Source: Cinclus cinclus (taxonomy: Eukaryota > Chordata > Aves > Passeriformes > Cinclidae). From it: a stretch of DNA of 64,000 bases. Both the position numbers and the translations under genes were made by a program. Each line of letters begins with the position of its first letter. The stretch's first letter is position 1. The notes beneath the pieces were generated by a model that saw only the letters and a list, made by a program, of their open reading frames with translations, was not told the origin of the DNA and made no database searches. The stretch lies in the NCBI RefSeq assembly GCF_963662255.1, contig NC_085052.1, forward strand, positions 13,615,151 through 13,679,150, in the 5' to 3' direction. Below are positions 29,331-41,355 of the stretch, piece after piece.

Positions 29331-32300
29331 TCATTCCACTATCCCAATCAGGTGGTCAGTAGTGTATTCTCAGGATCACTTAGGCACATGTCAATGCACA
29401 GTTGGTCTCTAGTAGTTTAAACAGCATCCCAGGTGTACTTTTTTTCCCTCTTTCCCCCAAACCTGGACAAATACTCTGCTACTAGCCTGAATAATTTTCT
29501 GTGGTTTCATATCTTGAGCTGCTTCTTTGGCAATCATTTTCCTACTGAAATGAGACAAAACCTTACATTGGCTTGGGTGGTTTTTTTTTGTTTTGTTGCT
29601 TTTGTTGTTTTTAAAAAATAAAATGAATGTTTGATTTCTAGCTCTGGACTTTGCTCTGTGAAAATGTCTTCTATCATCAGCTGTTTTTTCAGTTTGCTGA
29701 ATGTACATTTGTAACTTGAAAGAAAACTTTTATCACCTTGGAGAAGGGCGAAGATATTTTCTATCTGCATGTGGTCCCCCACCTCTTCTGTAATGCAAGA
29801 AGCATTTTATGGTCATTGCTTGCAAAAATCAGTTTATTGTGTATGAAGACACTCAGCTTTTTTGCACCCATATTCTTCCCAGGGTGATGGGTATGGTGAC
29901 CATTCCCTAACTTTTTCAATCTCCATTCAGAAACTGCAGAGCATTTGCCACTTTTCACTTCTTGATTATGAGAGTTAGCTTAGGCAGAACATAGTACACT
30001 GCATCAAGTAAGTCAGTGGATTCATCTCTGAAAGGAACTTTAAAGTTCCTGATTAGTCACTTGTCACTGAGCCTCCAGCACCTCCCTCACACCTTCACAG
30101 TGACCACAAACCTGTTTAACATTGAGCAGAATTTTGAGCGCGGCTGTTGAGTGCAGAACATGAACATATGAAGCCATTTAGAGTGCTGCCTTCATTCTTG
30201 CAGCGTATATACATAGAGAGAGAGTTTTATGATGAGCAACTTTAAATTTTCAGACTCTTTGCACCCTTTATTTTGGAGACACTGCACCTGTCAAGTTGCT
30301 GGTATGGAAAACTTGTAAGGTGCAACTGCTTGTTCCACTTACCCGTCTCTTAGGATGCACCAAGTCTTCCTCGGAGTTACCTGCATGCTTGGTTGAATTA
30401 ATGTTCTGTTGTTTCCTGTTTCTACAGTATTTATAGTTTTGGCCAAGCTCCTTAATGAGCTGACACACACAAAGATGCTGTTGTCTGCTAATCACTCTGC
30501 TAAGAGCTTTGGAACTATACTACAATTTGCCACCATTTTTGTAAATTTAATAGAATCAGACCAAAGTTGATTAAGTTCCTATGAATTTCCTGACAGTCAG
30601 TAGTGGCACAGACAAAAAATAGCTCGTCCTGTTCCCTTAAGTGGGTGAAAAGCAGAACCCAGCAGTCATCTATTCCTTTGGCAGGAAAATGGCTCAAGCA
30701 TCATGAACATGTATGGCCGACAGTGGTGCCTCACATGGATGTGTCACACAGAGAATATACACTTTGTGTGTGCCAGGGACAGTGGCACTGGAATGAAGCA
30801 TTCAGAGCATGACGACTGTCTCAAGTCATTCTGCAGTCTCAAGTTAAACATGTTGCACACAACTTGGCTATTCCAGTTCCAACTCTACCCTGGTTTCAGG
30901 TGAATGTTTCCTCATCCCCTAGAAACAACTGCAAGCTCATCTAGTGTTCACCTTGCTGCATCACCCTTCCTTTTATTACAAAGGTGATCTTCTTTAGTCC
31001 ATTTATTCAACTGCCCAGCTTTTCTATTCCTTTAATGGGGATAAACTCCCTGCTGTAAACCCCGGATTATTCCCATCCACCTTACAAATCTATTGCTTTC
31101 AATTTATATTAATATTATAATTTCTGACAACATATTGTCTTGTGCCCTGAAATCCATCCTAAACTTAATGAATATCTCTCTGCTTTCAGGCTGATAGTCT
31201 GTCCATCTCTAGTGAAGTTGCTATTGCATGTGACAATAAAACCCTTTGAAAAAGGGATCAAATTGCTTCCCTCTTCATCCATCCTGCACACACTCCATAG
31301 TGGCTGGCAGGCTGCTGCCCAGCAGTGTAAGTCACAGTGTTTCCCTTGCTGCTATCTGTGGATCACTGTATGTATTGCTCTGTGCTGGTGTCAATGGCCT
31401 CTTGTCTGCCAGTCTCATCTCTTGAAGAACATACTCTGTGTTAAAACATGGCCCACAAACTTTGCTTGGATGGAGTGAGTTTGCTTCTCAACAAATGAAG
31501 AATATGTTGTCAAAGGTTAATTTTGTGTTTCTTCCCACTGACCTGGGTAGACTTTCCAAAGTGCAGTGTTCCTTTTGCTGGACAGTCTCCTTGGCCTGTG
31601 ATCAGTCATGGCCTCCCCCATGAAGTCACTTTCTACCTTGTTAGGTTTTATTTCAGTGTATATTTGTGTAAGCTCCTCCCTGCAGTGGGTATGGCACAAG
31701 CATTTGGACTTGGCTTGCATTAGTTAAACTATGTAATCCAGTTTGCTGCAGGGAATAATCCTGTTCTGGCAAGAAAACTGAAGAGTTAGTATCTCTCTCA
31801 TTGCTATAAATCATTTAACAAAGACGATATGTTGGAATTATGCCGCATTCCTCAGAAGAAGGCATGTTTCTTCTTAGCTTTCAGTGAGGTTTCATTTGTT
31901 TTTCTACTTGACAGGATGTAGTCTGTGTTTGCTTCTGCTTGGCTGGGGCTTCTCAGAGGACTGGGTCACTCCATTCAAATGCTTGCAGAGTCCGGATAGA
32001 AGCAGAGGTTGTGTGATATGATAATTAGACTTTGCTGATAATGGCTAGAGGGTTAAAAAAATTGAATTTGTGTCTTTTTCTCACTTTTCTTTGTTCATAC
32101 TTGTGGTTCAGTGCTTCCTTCTTGAGACTATGGTACCTCACATTTCCACTGGACAGGTGTCTTTCTCTCCGTTCTGTACTTCCCACAATATCTCTCCACA
32201 GCAGGAGTTCTGCCTAATCTGGGCCCTCTCCAGTACATAAGGCATTACCCTAGCGAGAAATCCCAACCTCCTGGTCTGGGGCCCACAACAAGGGCTGACT

Positions 32301-35300
32301 GAAGCCAAGGAAGCTACAATATGTCCACAGACTCTTTTGTACTCTGTGTCTGAGGGGTCGATGACTGGTAGGTTTGCATGCACTTGGCAATGTGCTGCTG
32401 TCTGGAGCATATTGACAGGAAAGGTTTTGCTGAAATATTCACTTAAGAAAGAGGATAGTCCAAGGCTGCTTGTGCAAGTCTCACTTTACTGCAGCTGGCC
32501 CCTTTCATTCAGACATCTGCTGTGCTGACGGAGAAGGTGCCATGTTCAGAATGGCGTTGCCTTGAACACCAGCCACACAGGAACCAGGCAAATCAGCCAT
32601 TTAGAGTCTATCCCCTTCTCCCATTTCTGTGTATTCCTTCTGCAGGACCACAGAAGCAGGCAATTAATGGAGCAAAAGGGTAAATCATGTTTCTACTGAG
32701 TCCCATAAAGGTCATATCGGGCCATTTTTAACTCTCACTACTTCCCTGCCTCTGGCATCTCTGGAGCTATAATGATATTGGGTGTGGTTCCAGACTGCAT
32801 AAGAAGACCAGTTTGTGCTCAAATGTCTGAATATTTTCTGTTCTTATGGCAAAACGGATGTTGGAGAGACTTGCTGTAGGATCTGCCTTGAAAGTCTTAC
32901 CTCTGAGATGCCAGGCCCTGCTCGGTGTTAAGTGAAATTGTCTGCAGCTCATTAACATCAAAGCATTTTCTCCACTGGTCTCGGCGGCTCAGTAGTAACC
33001 AGCAGACAGACCAGAGAATAGCTAGGCTCTCCCCTAAGCTTTGCCTGCAAACAATTAACATCAAAGGGGAGCCACTGTGAAACAGAGCGAAAACAATGTT
33101 CCAAATGTAGCAAGTTTCATAGCTCATGGGAAATCCGGGGAGGCCGAAACTGTGTCCCTGCTGGAGGGCTCGTGCTGAGGTGTTGGAAAGAGCAAGTACA
33201 GGAGGGGCTGCGGGGGTCTGTTGATGGTCCTGGCCAGAAAAATGGTAGATCCACTTTGGTTTGAACAAACTTGCCTGACGGTGTGTTGCAGCATGGTGCA
33301 AGCTCTGTTTTATCAAACTTCATCAAGCCTCATTCTAGGATCAAGTCAAATCTGCCCATTTCCTTGGTAGTTTCATGATTACTCACTTAGCTCCCACTCT
33401 GGATGGGATTCCTGAGGCCAATCCCATTGTTCTTTGTACCCTTTTTCTCCTTCTCCTGAACACAAAAGTTTTAGCTTGTGATTCTAGATGCTGCTGCTTT
33501 TTTATAAAGTGGATCTTCATCCTTTGTTTACACCTCCCCACAGGAGGCCTGTGGTATTAAACCATTTTTTTGGATTACAGGACTGTTGCTTTTCTCCATC
33601 TCTCAAATAATTTCTCCTGCTTTATGTACAGGATCTTCTGGTTCATGCTCTCCTCATCTTCTTCCTCCCTGCTTTGTGATGTGTAAGAAATCCAGACTGT
33701 TGGTATTTATCATGCTATCAGTCTGTGATTAGCCCTGGGGAGGGCAAGACATTTTAGAAAATAATTAATTTTTGTATGGGTTCCAGGAATTAGAAGCTTT
33801 ATGGTAGGTTCAACACCAGCATAGGGTAGAACCATGGGCCTGTCTCAAAGAGTTTACTATCTAAACATCAGTCTAAGAACAGAAGATTGCAAAAAAACCT
33901 CAAACTGGAACTCTCTAATAATTAGTGTTGGGAGTCCATCCAATGTTCTAGCTGCCATGCAGACTACAGACAGAAGTCACCTGCTGGAGTTTAGACCATT
34001 CATGCTGTAATGCCTTTGTTTAGATTATCCGCCTCTCAGGAAATGCATAGCTCTGTGATGAGTACAGAACTCAGGCTCTAGTGAGAGACATGCCTGGACT
34101 TTGAGTTGGATGGAGATTCTCCACTTCTGGATATGGAGACATGAAGACCCCAATGGCTCATCACATTGAAAAAAGGGTGGAACAAAGACCAGGATACCAC
34201 TAACAACTGGAATGAGATGCAGCTAAGGGGATCATTCCTGAGCAGGGGTGCCCAAAGAGCTTTCCTATTCTTTGTGGTATAGAAATTCTCCATAGCTTAT
34301 GTGTTCCCTTTTTTCACTGTTTCACCTGTTTCAAGCCATGACTGGCATCCTCTAAACCTGTCTTCTCTGCTTATGAAAGCAACCTTCACCTTGCCATCCT
34401 CACATGGAAGCTGCATCTTGAAATGAGTTTTTGCCTCTTGCTACTGTGGGAAGTTCCACCTCCTACAGTGAGAAATCATCCTCTGAATTCCTCCAGGAGA
34501 GTATTAAGAGCCAATCATTAATCTTTCCTTATACTACTGTTGGCCTTCAGCTCTGTCCATCTTTTCCCCACTGCAGCTTCCCTGGTAGATCGGCAGAGAA
34601 AGTACACCTTGGGTTTGCATTCCTTTTTCTGGACTAGCCAAACTGAACTGTCCTGATCTCCTTTTGTAGGACAGGTTCATTGCTCTCCTAGCTGCCCACA
34701 CCAAGTGCCTTTTGGAGTTCCCTTTGAACAGGACAGGTGGCTTACTGCCGCTACAACAGCACCTCAACAGTAGCTCAAACAGTTCTTTCTCTCCAGGAAA
34801 TACTTTATCTGGGACATCCTAGTACTGCCACTGCATTTGACCAGCCAGCTTTGCACAGCAAACTTTGAGCTCTATGCCTTTTTAACTCCCTAATCATGTG
34901 TGGCTAAGCGAGGTGAGGGTAATGACTCTGGTGGTTAGGGCAGGGAAATAAAGGCTCATGCACCTTCATCTCTTTGTCTCTTATGGCTAGGTTTGTAGTA
35001 AGAGATGTCACTTTACAGTCCTACCCCCTGAGCTTGAAAGAAGCTGGTACTGATGTTCCTGTCCTGCATTGGCACAAGGCAGAGCCATGCTTTCCTTAGA
35101 CTGCCAATGTATTCCCTGCTTGTTGTCATAACTGGCATTACTATGTCACCAGTGCCCTTACAAGATCTGAGCTTACCTGGAGGGAAGGCCTTGTGCTTGC
35201 AGAGCAAGGCTGCAGCACAGTAGGTGGCTGTGTCATGAGGCTGTCACTATGGGACCTCCTGGCCACTGCAGACACATGTGCCTTCCCTTTGCATCATGCT

Positions 35301-35404
35301 GCCAACAGACCTGGTGGTTTTATAACTACACGGTGGAGCAGACGAGGAGATTTCATCTCTTCCTGATGGAAAACGATGTAGCTCCATCCAGGCAGAAGTG
35401 AGCC

Positions 35405-35552
35405 GTCCCCTCAGGACACAGTGTACCCTCAGAGGTGAGATGTCCCTTGAGAACACAATGTACCCTCAAGGGTGGGATGTCCCTTCAGAATACAGTGTAC
35501 CCTCAGAGGTGGGATGTCCCCTCAGGACGCGGTGACCTCTAAGAACACGATG
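35405..35552. repeat. 37-bp tandem repeat, about four copies
   Basis: Units start at 35405, 35442, 35479 and 35516, exactly 37 bases apart. Each begins GTCCCNTNAGNACRC and carries GTGTACCCTCAGAGG or a near copy; the fourth unit is more diverged. The array ends directly at the edge of the LCOR CpG island. Confidence 0.9.
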
Positions 35553-35660
35553 ACCCCTCAGGGCGCTCCCGGTCCCTCACGAAAGGCTCCGGGATTGCAC
35601 AGCGCCGCCTAGCGGACGGGTGCGGCACCGCAGCACGTGCGAGCCGCTGGCGGGCGGTCG

Positions 35661-35670
35661 GCGCATGCGC
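35661..35670. promoter_or_regulatory. Perfect NRF1 palindrome GCGCATGCGC
   Basis: The exact core of the nuclear respiratory factor 1 consensus, 117 bases upstream of the LCOR ATG, where NRF1 sites usually lie relative to transcription starts. Confidence 0.6.
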
Positions 35671-35782
35671 GGGGCGGGACGGGCGCCGAGCGCGAGTGGG
35701 CGTGCCAAAGCGCGGCGCGCGCGGCCCTCCTTCCCTCCCTCCCCCCCGCCCGCCGCCACCGCCCCCGTCCCGCCCCCGCCCA

Positions 35783-35794
35783 GAAGATGGCGAG
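35783..35794 (+). promoter_or_regulatory. TISU/YY1-type start-codon context of LCOR
   Basis: GAAGATGGCGAG around the ATG matches the TISU pattern SAASATGGCGGC in its first ten positions and contains the YY1 core AAGATGGCG. Confidence 0.45.
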
Positions 35795-35883
35795 CCCGTG
35801 CGGGCGGCAGCAGTGCTCCATCCAGAGGCGCGGCGTCCGCCACCAGCTCGATTCGTGGCGACACAAGCTCATTCACTGTGTAG
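35787..35883 (+). CDS. LCOR: First coding exon of LCOR (ligand-dependent nuclear receptor corepressor)
   Basis: The exon encodes MASPCGRQQCSIQRRGVRHQ followed by LDSWRHKLIHCV and the first base of a glycine codon, then a GTGAGG donor at 35884. This is the N-terminal segment shared by LCOR long isoforms and the paralogue LCORL (ERRGFRxELDSWRHxLxHCVG). LCOR recruits CtBP and HDACs to ligand-bound nuclear receptors through an LXXLL motif and has a C-terminal helix-turn-helix domain; none of that lies in this window. LCOR is preferred over LCORL because LCOR shares 10q24 with LDB1 and PPRC1 in human, and because the residues (MASPCGRQQC, VRHQ) look closer to LCOR from memory. The family call is firm; the paralogue choice is less so. 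Confidence 0.75.
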
Positions 35884-38800
35884 GTGAGGGACGGCGGCGC
35901 GGCGGGGAGGCCGGGCCGGGCCCCGCGGCGGCGGGAGGCTCCGCCGGAGCGGGGACCGTGAGGCGAGCGGCGGCGCGGCCTGCGGGCCCGCCCCGCTCCC
36001 CCTCCCCGCCGGCCGCCGTGAGGCGCCGCGCCGGGCCGGGCCCCGCCCTGCGTCGAAGGGGGGGAGCCGGGAGGGGGGGGGGTCCTGCCCTGCCCTTTTG
36101 TGCGGCCCCTGTCAGCGCCGCGCCCGCTCCTCCCCGCTCGGCACGGCCCGGCCCGGCCGCGGCCCCTTCAAACTTGTTTACGGCGGGGCCGCGCCCGGCG
36201 GCGGAGAGCGGCCCGCCTGTCAGTGGCCGGGGGCGAGCCCGGGCCGGCCCGCTCGCCCCCGGCCCGGCGAGGTGGGAGGGAGCGAGGCCGCAGAGCCGGC
36301 GGGAGGAGCGCCGGGGGAGGCGGAAAGTTGTGGATCGCGGTGCCGGATTGACGCCGTGAATCCAGAGCGGGGCTGCGGGGTTAAAAGGATGTGTGATTGC
36401 TTCTCTGTTCTTCCCCCCACCTCCTTCTCCCCCCCCCCCCCCCCACCCGTTTGCGCGTTTCTTGTTGGGTAGGCTTCTTGTAGTCGAATGTTTCAGGTTT
36501 TGAAAAAGAAGTCCTTTTCGTCTCTAGTAACTTTTTCCATTCAAAATACAGATATTGTCCTTTTTTCTCTCCCTAGTAAAAAATTGAGACCTTCTCTGTG
36601 GGTCCCAACATTCACATAAATGTCAGCTCTAGGCCGGTAATTCTTGTGTGTCTCCAAAGAAAAAAGGTTTGAGAAAGGTAGACTGTGAACTTCCAGAGTA
36701 ATCTTAAAAATCCCTATCGAGAACATTGGTGTGTTTCATCTTGTTTGGGCTTCTGTTTCTAATTGAGCACAAATCCTCGTTTTATTTTTAAATATGCAGA
36801 TATGGTCATAATCTGCCAGTGACTGCTTCAGCGTATGTAATCTGTAATAACAGTCACAGATTCACTTTAGTTCTTTGGGTGCGGAGTTAAACCTCTTATT
36901 GTCAGTTAACTCAGCATCCCCGTTCATTATCAGGGATTTGAAACACCATTTTTGGTTGCACCAGGATGTGTAACTCCTGTGTATATTTTTGGCTTCATCT
37001 AAATGTTTAAACTTCTGTCATATGAAAGCGTGCTCTAGATGCTTGTTAACTTCAGATTAATTTAAGCAATTAATTTGTTTTATGCATAAAGTGACTGATG
37101 GGCAATATGTTACTGAGAAACTCACACTACATAAAAGTGTTTGGTTTTCCTTCCAACGAATAATTGATGTTTGTAAATTCAGTTTGTGGGATTTTATTTT
37201 AATTATATCTCTGCTAAATTTTATTCCACTTCTGCTCGAACCAGTTTTATTTTACTTCTATCTCCTTTTCTCAATTCCTCTTACTTCAGGCTGCTGGGGT
37301 TCAGCTGTTCTAGTCCTCTCTAAACTCCCTATTTGCAGCATGTCATCTTGTCTTCCTCTCAATTCCTGCTGCTCTAGCATTGGCTCCTTGAATCTTTCAG
37401 TGGAGCTGTCCTACTGCTTGGAGTTTAACTAGATAGCTGTGAGGAGTAAATTTGGAGGGAAGAAAAAAGGAAGACCAAAAAACCCAGAAAGGACAGTTTC
37501 AAAGCTGCTATTGAAGATGTTGTGTTGGGTTGAAATGCACGAATTGTCTTTGTTCATTGTGCTGCTCTTTGGGAAAATCCTGGGTAGCTGGAGTTTATGT
37601 TTACAGACTCAAGAAAACCACTACGTTATTGAAGTTCTTAGCAACCCTAAGTGCTTAAACTTAAAACAAACACCCCATCTCCACCCCCATTAACACACAC
37701 CCTCTTCCATTTCCCTAAAGCCATTAAATTACCAACTTCTGGTGAAATTACTTCTTCCCCTTGTCCCTTGCATATCTCTTCCTCATACCTAAATTTGATA
37801 CATTTTCTTCCTCCAAAAGATTTCCCTCTCTGAAAGTCCCTCTGTGTGTGTTTAACAAAGGATACTGAGAATCCTTTTAAGCACAGAATTAACTGGGTTT
37901 TTTTGGAGGTAAAGTACAAAACCATTTTAAAAAAATAAAGTCCAAAGTGTAACAGTGCTCTGTGACTTTTATCTTGATGGAACTATGTTGTAAATAGTTT
38001 CAGCTTCAAATTGATCGGCTTTATGAGGTTTCAGGACCTGCCTCGTTTCTAGTATGAATCTTGCATAAATTGTTGGGTCATGCAAATGTGTTACCTCTTT
38101 TGTTTTCATATTTTTTAAAAATTATGAAAGATTTATTGCACATGCCCAAAATCTCCAGCTGGAATTATGTTGTGATCTTAACCCCTTGCTCTAAATATAC
38201 CTCTGTCATATTTTAAAGTGAATTTTGACAATATTCCATGAGATTTGGAAGTAGACTGTTAAATGATATAATGTTCTGATTCACCTTGGCTGTTTGTAGA
38301 AGTCTTTGAGAATATTTTCCTGTAATAAGCACTCTGCTTTCCAATATTTATATAACAGTATGTGAAAATCTTTCTTGTAATCAGAAATACTAATTCATAT
38401 TTAGTTCTGAAAGTAAATGAGGTGTGTGGGATTTTCTGTGTTAACATCGTTCCCTGAAAAGTCATTCTAATACCACACCATGTGGCATTCAGAAAAAATA
38501 TACCTGTGGTTTGAACTAGTGCATTTGGCAATAAAAATGGCTTAAGTAATTCACTTTCCCCTCTTGTTTCTTGCTCCTGCAGTTGGCTGCTCCTTTGGAC
38601 TGTGGGTTCATGGCAATTTGTCAAATTAAGCTTGTGCTCTTAAGGGAGCAAAACCACACAGGGGCTGACAGACCACCTGCCCACAAGGAGCCAATTCAGG
38701 GGAGCTGTCCCAGCAGAAAACATCTTTTGGACAGAGTAGAATAATTTTCTACTGGTGTAGCTCCCTGAACTGGCTGTCAGATCAAGCAAATACCAGCGCT

Positions 38801-41333
38801 AGCACAAGGAAGAGTGTGAGAATGCAAAGCTGGTGGAAAAGGAAAGGAGTGAGAACAAGGCAGCAGAGATACAGATTAGCTTGAACTGTCACAGAGTTGC
38901 ATCTTTTGTTGTCCCAGTGTAGATTTTTGTGGGAGATAGCTCAGGGAACTGATCTGGCTGAGACCTTCCTTCATTGTCCTGCATTTCACCCCCTTTTTAT
39001 GAGGAGGGAGATGGTGAGGCTGGTGGAGCATAGGTCTGTGAGCAGTTCTGTTGGTCAGTGCTGAAGTTAAGGGAGCAGCATCCGTGGCCTGGAGGTGGAA
39101 GGAAGTGTGGAGAAGGGTGTCTAAGCTCTCTTAGTATTGTGTTGTAATGGGACTATGGAACCACAGCAGGGGTAGCTGGCACTGGTGCCTGGATCTTGAT
39201 GCCTTGGTAGGACTTTGTAGAGACAGTGTTGCCAGATGATAACTATTTGATACTGACATAGTGTTCTCTGTAACAGTCTGGAGTGTTAACATCTTTTTCA
39301 GCGGTCAAAAGCAAATAGCTAGACACAAAGGCATGTGGTGATTTTAATTTTTTTTTCCTTCTCCCAACCTCTAATCATCTTGTGTTCAGACACTTGCTGA
39401 ATTTGAAATGGTAGATGAGATTGGACCTGCTAAGGAGTGGGGCATTTGAGGAAGGAAATAACCCACAAATCCCTGAAACCCTCCTGACACCTTTTATAGA
39501 GGCAGTTAATAGCATGGCAGTGCTGCGTGATCACTGGAGTAGTGTGAGGTGATCACATGCATTTCTTCTAGCTGGTGATGCTTGGCCCTTTGTTAAATAT
39601 TAGCTGTACTCTTGGAGACTCCCTGACTGAATTATGGTCTGTATTGGGGGTGTGGGGGCAGGGAAAGAATGGTTCACTACTCTTCAGCAGTGATCCTAGT
39701 TTTGGGAGCAAAATGAGAATTTCAAGGAAAAGCCTGTAACATTCTCACAAGATTTCCAGTCATCGAGCTCTGCCAGTGTTTCATTGAAATGCTACTTAGA
39801 TGTTATGCATTCAAAATAAATTGAAGTAATTTCCTTTTTTTTTTTCTTTTTAAAGTTACTGTTCCTGATTAAATGCTGCAACCTGAGTACCTGATCTCTT
39901 TCTGTTTAGTTTCTTGTATGGTGGTGGTCTTCTGTAACCTTGGATACTTAGGATTAAAGTGTGGATTCTGAGGAAGAAATATGATACATCAGGAAGTGTT
40001 AGAATATAATAATAATAATCAAGAGAAGGTGTATAGCAGTTGAATAATTCTGCAATCTTTATTACTTTTCTTATCTTGATTATGGCTCCTGTGTAGCTCC
40101 AGCCTGCGTGTGATATGAATTAGCTGCTGCTTCCAAACAGTTAGCTGTGTTATCTGGTTTTGGAAATAGACTCGAGTCTCCAAGTGTTAAATGTAGTTCT
40201 AGTTCAAAGGGCAGATTGTATTTCTTTGTTCCAAATTGAGAAAGCTTATTATAGCTGTGATGTTGATGAAAAATAATAATAAAAAGTAAGTTAAAGTTTA
40301 GATGTAGGGCTGTTCTGTACTGGTATTTGTTTTAGATACACCCCAGCCTTGTACCCAGCAAACGTGTGAGTGGTGCTGTTTGTGTTATCTCAACCTGCTT
40401 GCATGTAGCTACAGCTTGTGGCTTCTTTATTAATATAAATCCATTGTACAGCAGTTTTACAGTATAGTAGCTGAAGGCTCATTCAAGAAGATCTGTTCTA
40501 TATTGCAATATTTCTGCTTGTTGGCAGTATGAATAGAGGGAATGAGAATTATCCTTTTATTACAAAGTTACTCCAGGAAAAGATTAAGGCAACTACTATT
40601 TAAAAATAAAATTCTTAGTTGGAAGAAGTAAAATTTACAGCTTGATTTTTTAGCTTTACTTTAAATGTGCATGGAAGGATGGTATGTGTCTGAAGAGCAG
40701 TAGAAGTTGAACTGTGGGGGATGAATCTAGAATCTAGATCTCTTCCAAATACCTCTTTGAATTCACGGCAAATCGCTCTGGATTCGTCCTTGTTTCACTG
40801 CTTGCACATGAAGAATAACTTCTTTCAGGGACTATGTCAACCAATCAAAAGCATACTCAAAAAACTGTTGATAATCACTTTGAGTAATACCATCTTGAGA
40901 TCATCTTCTCATGCCTGTGACATGAAATTTCAGACTAGGCCTAATAATTTGGTTTTTTCACATTTCAGTGAAAATGTATTTTAATTTGTGTGAGGTAAAA
41001 CAATCATTGCAAGGTGGAATGTTTCCTTTTTGGTTTGTTGTGCAGGAAGTATAGGCATTTGGACTTTTTAACTAAGAAATAGTGACATTCAGAATGCATC
41101 CATTCTAATAGAACTTACAAAACTAATTGCAGTAATCCAGTCCATCCATGTAGAAAATAGTAAAAATCCAACTAGGTAAAATCTTTTTAAAATTTATGTT
41201 GGGATGTATATGTTACAGATTTACATCTTTGTGGTACAGTACCATTTTAAATGAGTACCTGAAGGACTGTTCCAAAATTCTAAGCAGTTTTTTGACAGTT
41301 TGTGCCATATGTTGATGATAGTCCAAATGCTGT

Positions 41334-41355
41334 TATATATATATATATATATATA
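41334..41355. repeat. (TA)11 microsatellite
   Basis: Perfect TA alternation of 22 bases in LCOR intron 1. Confidence 0.95.

Larger units (their letters stand above)
20661..35400. other. Gene-poor intergenic region between PPRC1 and LCOR
   Basis: No exon set of a known gene was found on either strand. NOLC1, which follows PPRC1 in human, is absent here: there is no Ser/Lys acidic-repeat exon. The first 4 kb stay GC-rich. From about 24.8 kb the DNA is AT-richer and contains decayed LINE sequence, listed separately. The rest is unassigned and could hold distal regulatory elements. Confidence 0.65.
35553..36450 (+). promoter_or_regulatory. LCOR: CpG island: LCOR promoter and first exon
   Basis: A sharp GC- and CpG-rich island in an AT-rich setting. 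It contains a perfect NRF1 palindrome (35661-35670), GC boxes, and the first coding exon. No TATA box is evident. It ends near a C-rich run at about 36430-36445. Confidence 0.8.

Noticed and set aside
20661..35400. Expected NOLC1 gene after PPRC1
   Set aside because: No exon with the LisH start, the acidic-serine/basic repeats or the SRP40 C-terminal domain was seen on either strand.
35787..35883. LCORL instead of LCOR for the first exon
   Set aside because: Not excluded by sequence alone, but the paralogue lies on a different chromosome in human and birds as I remember, while LCOR shares the 10q24 linkage group with LDB1 and PPRC1.
35637..36359. 240-codon plus-strand open frame over the LCOR exon
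   Set aside because: It overlaps the LCOR exon in the CpG island. Only the 97 bases from 35787 match the family, and translation beyond the donor is Pro/Ala/Arg-rich intron.
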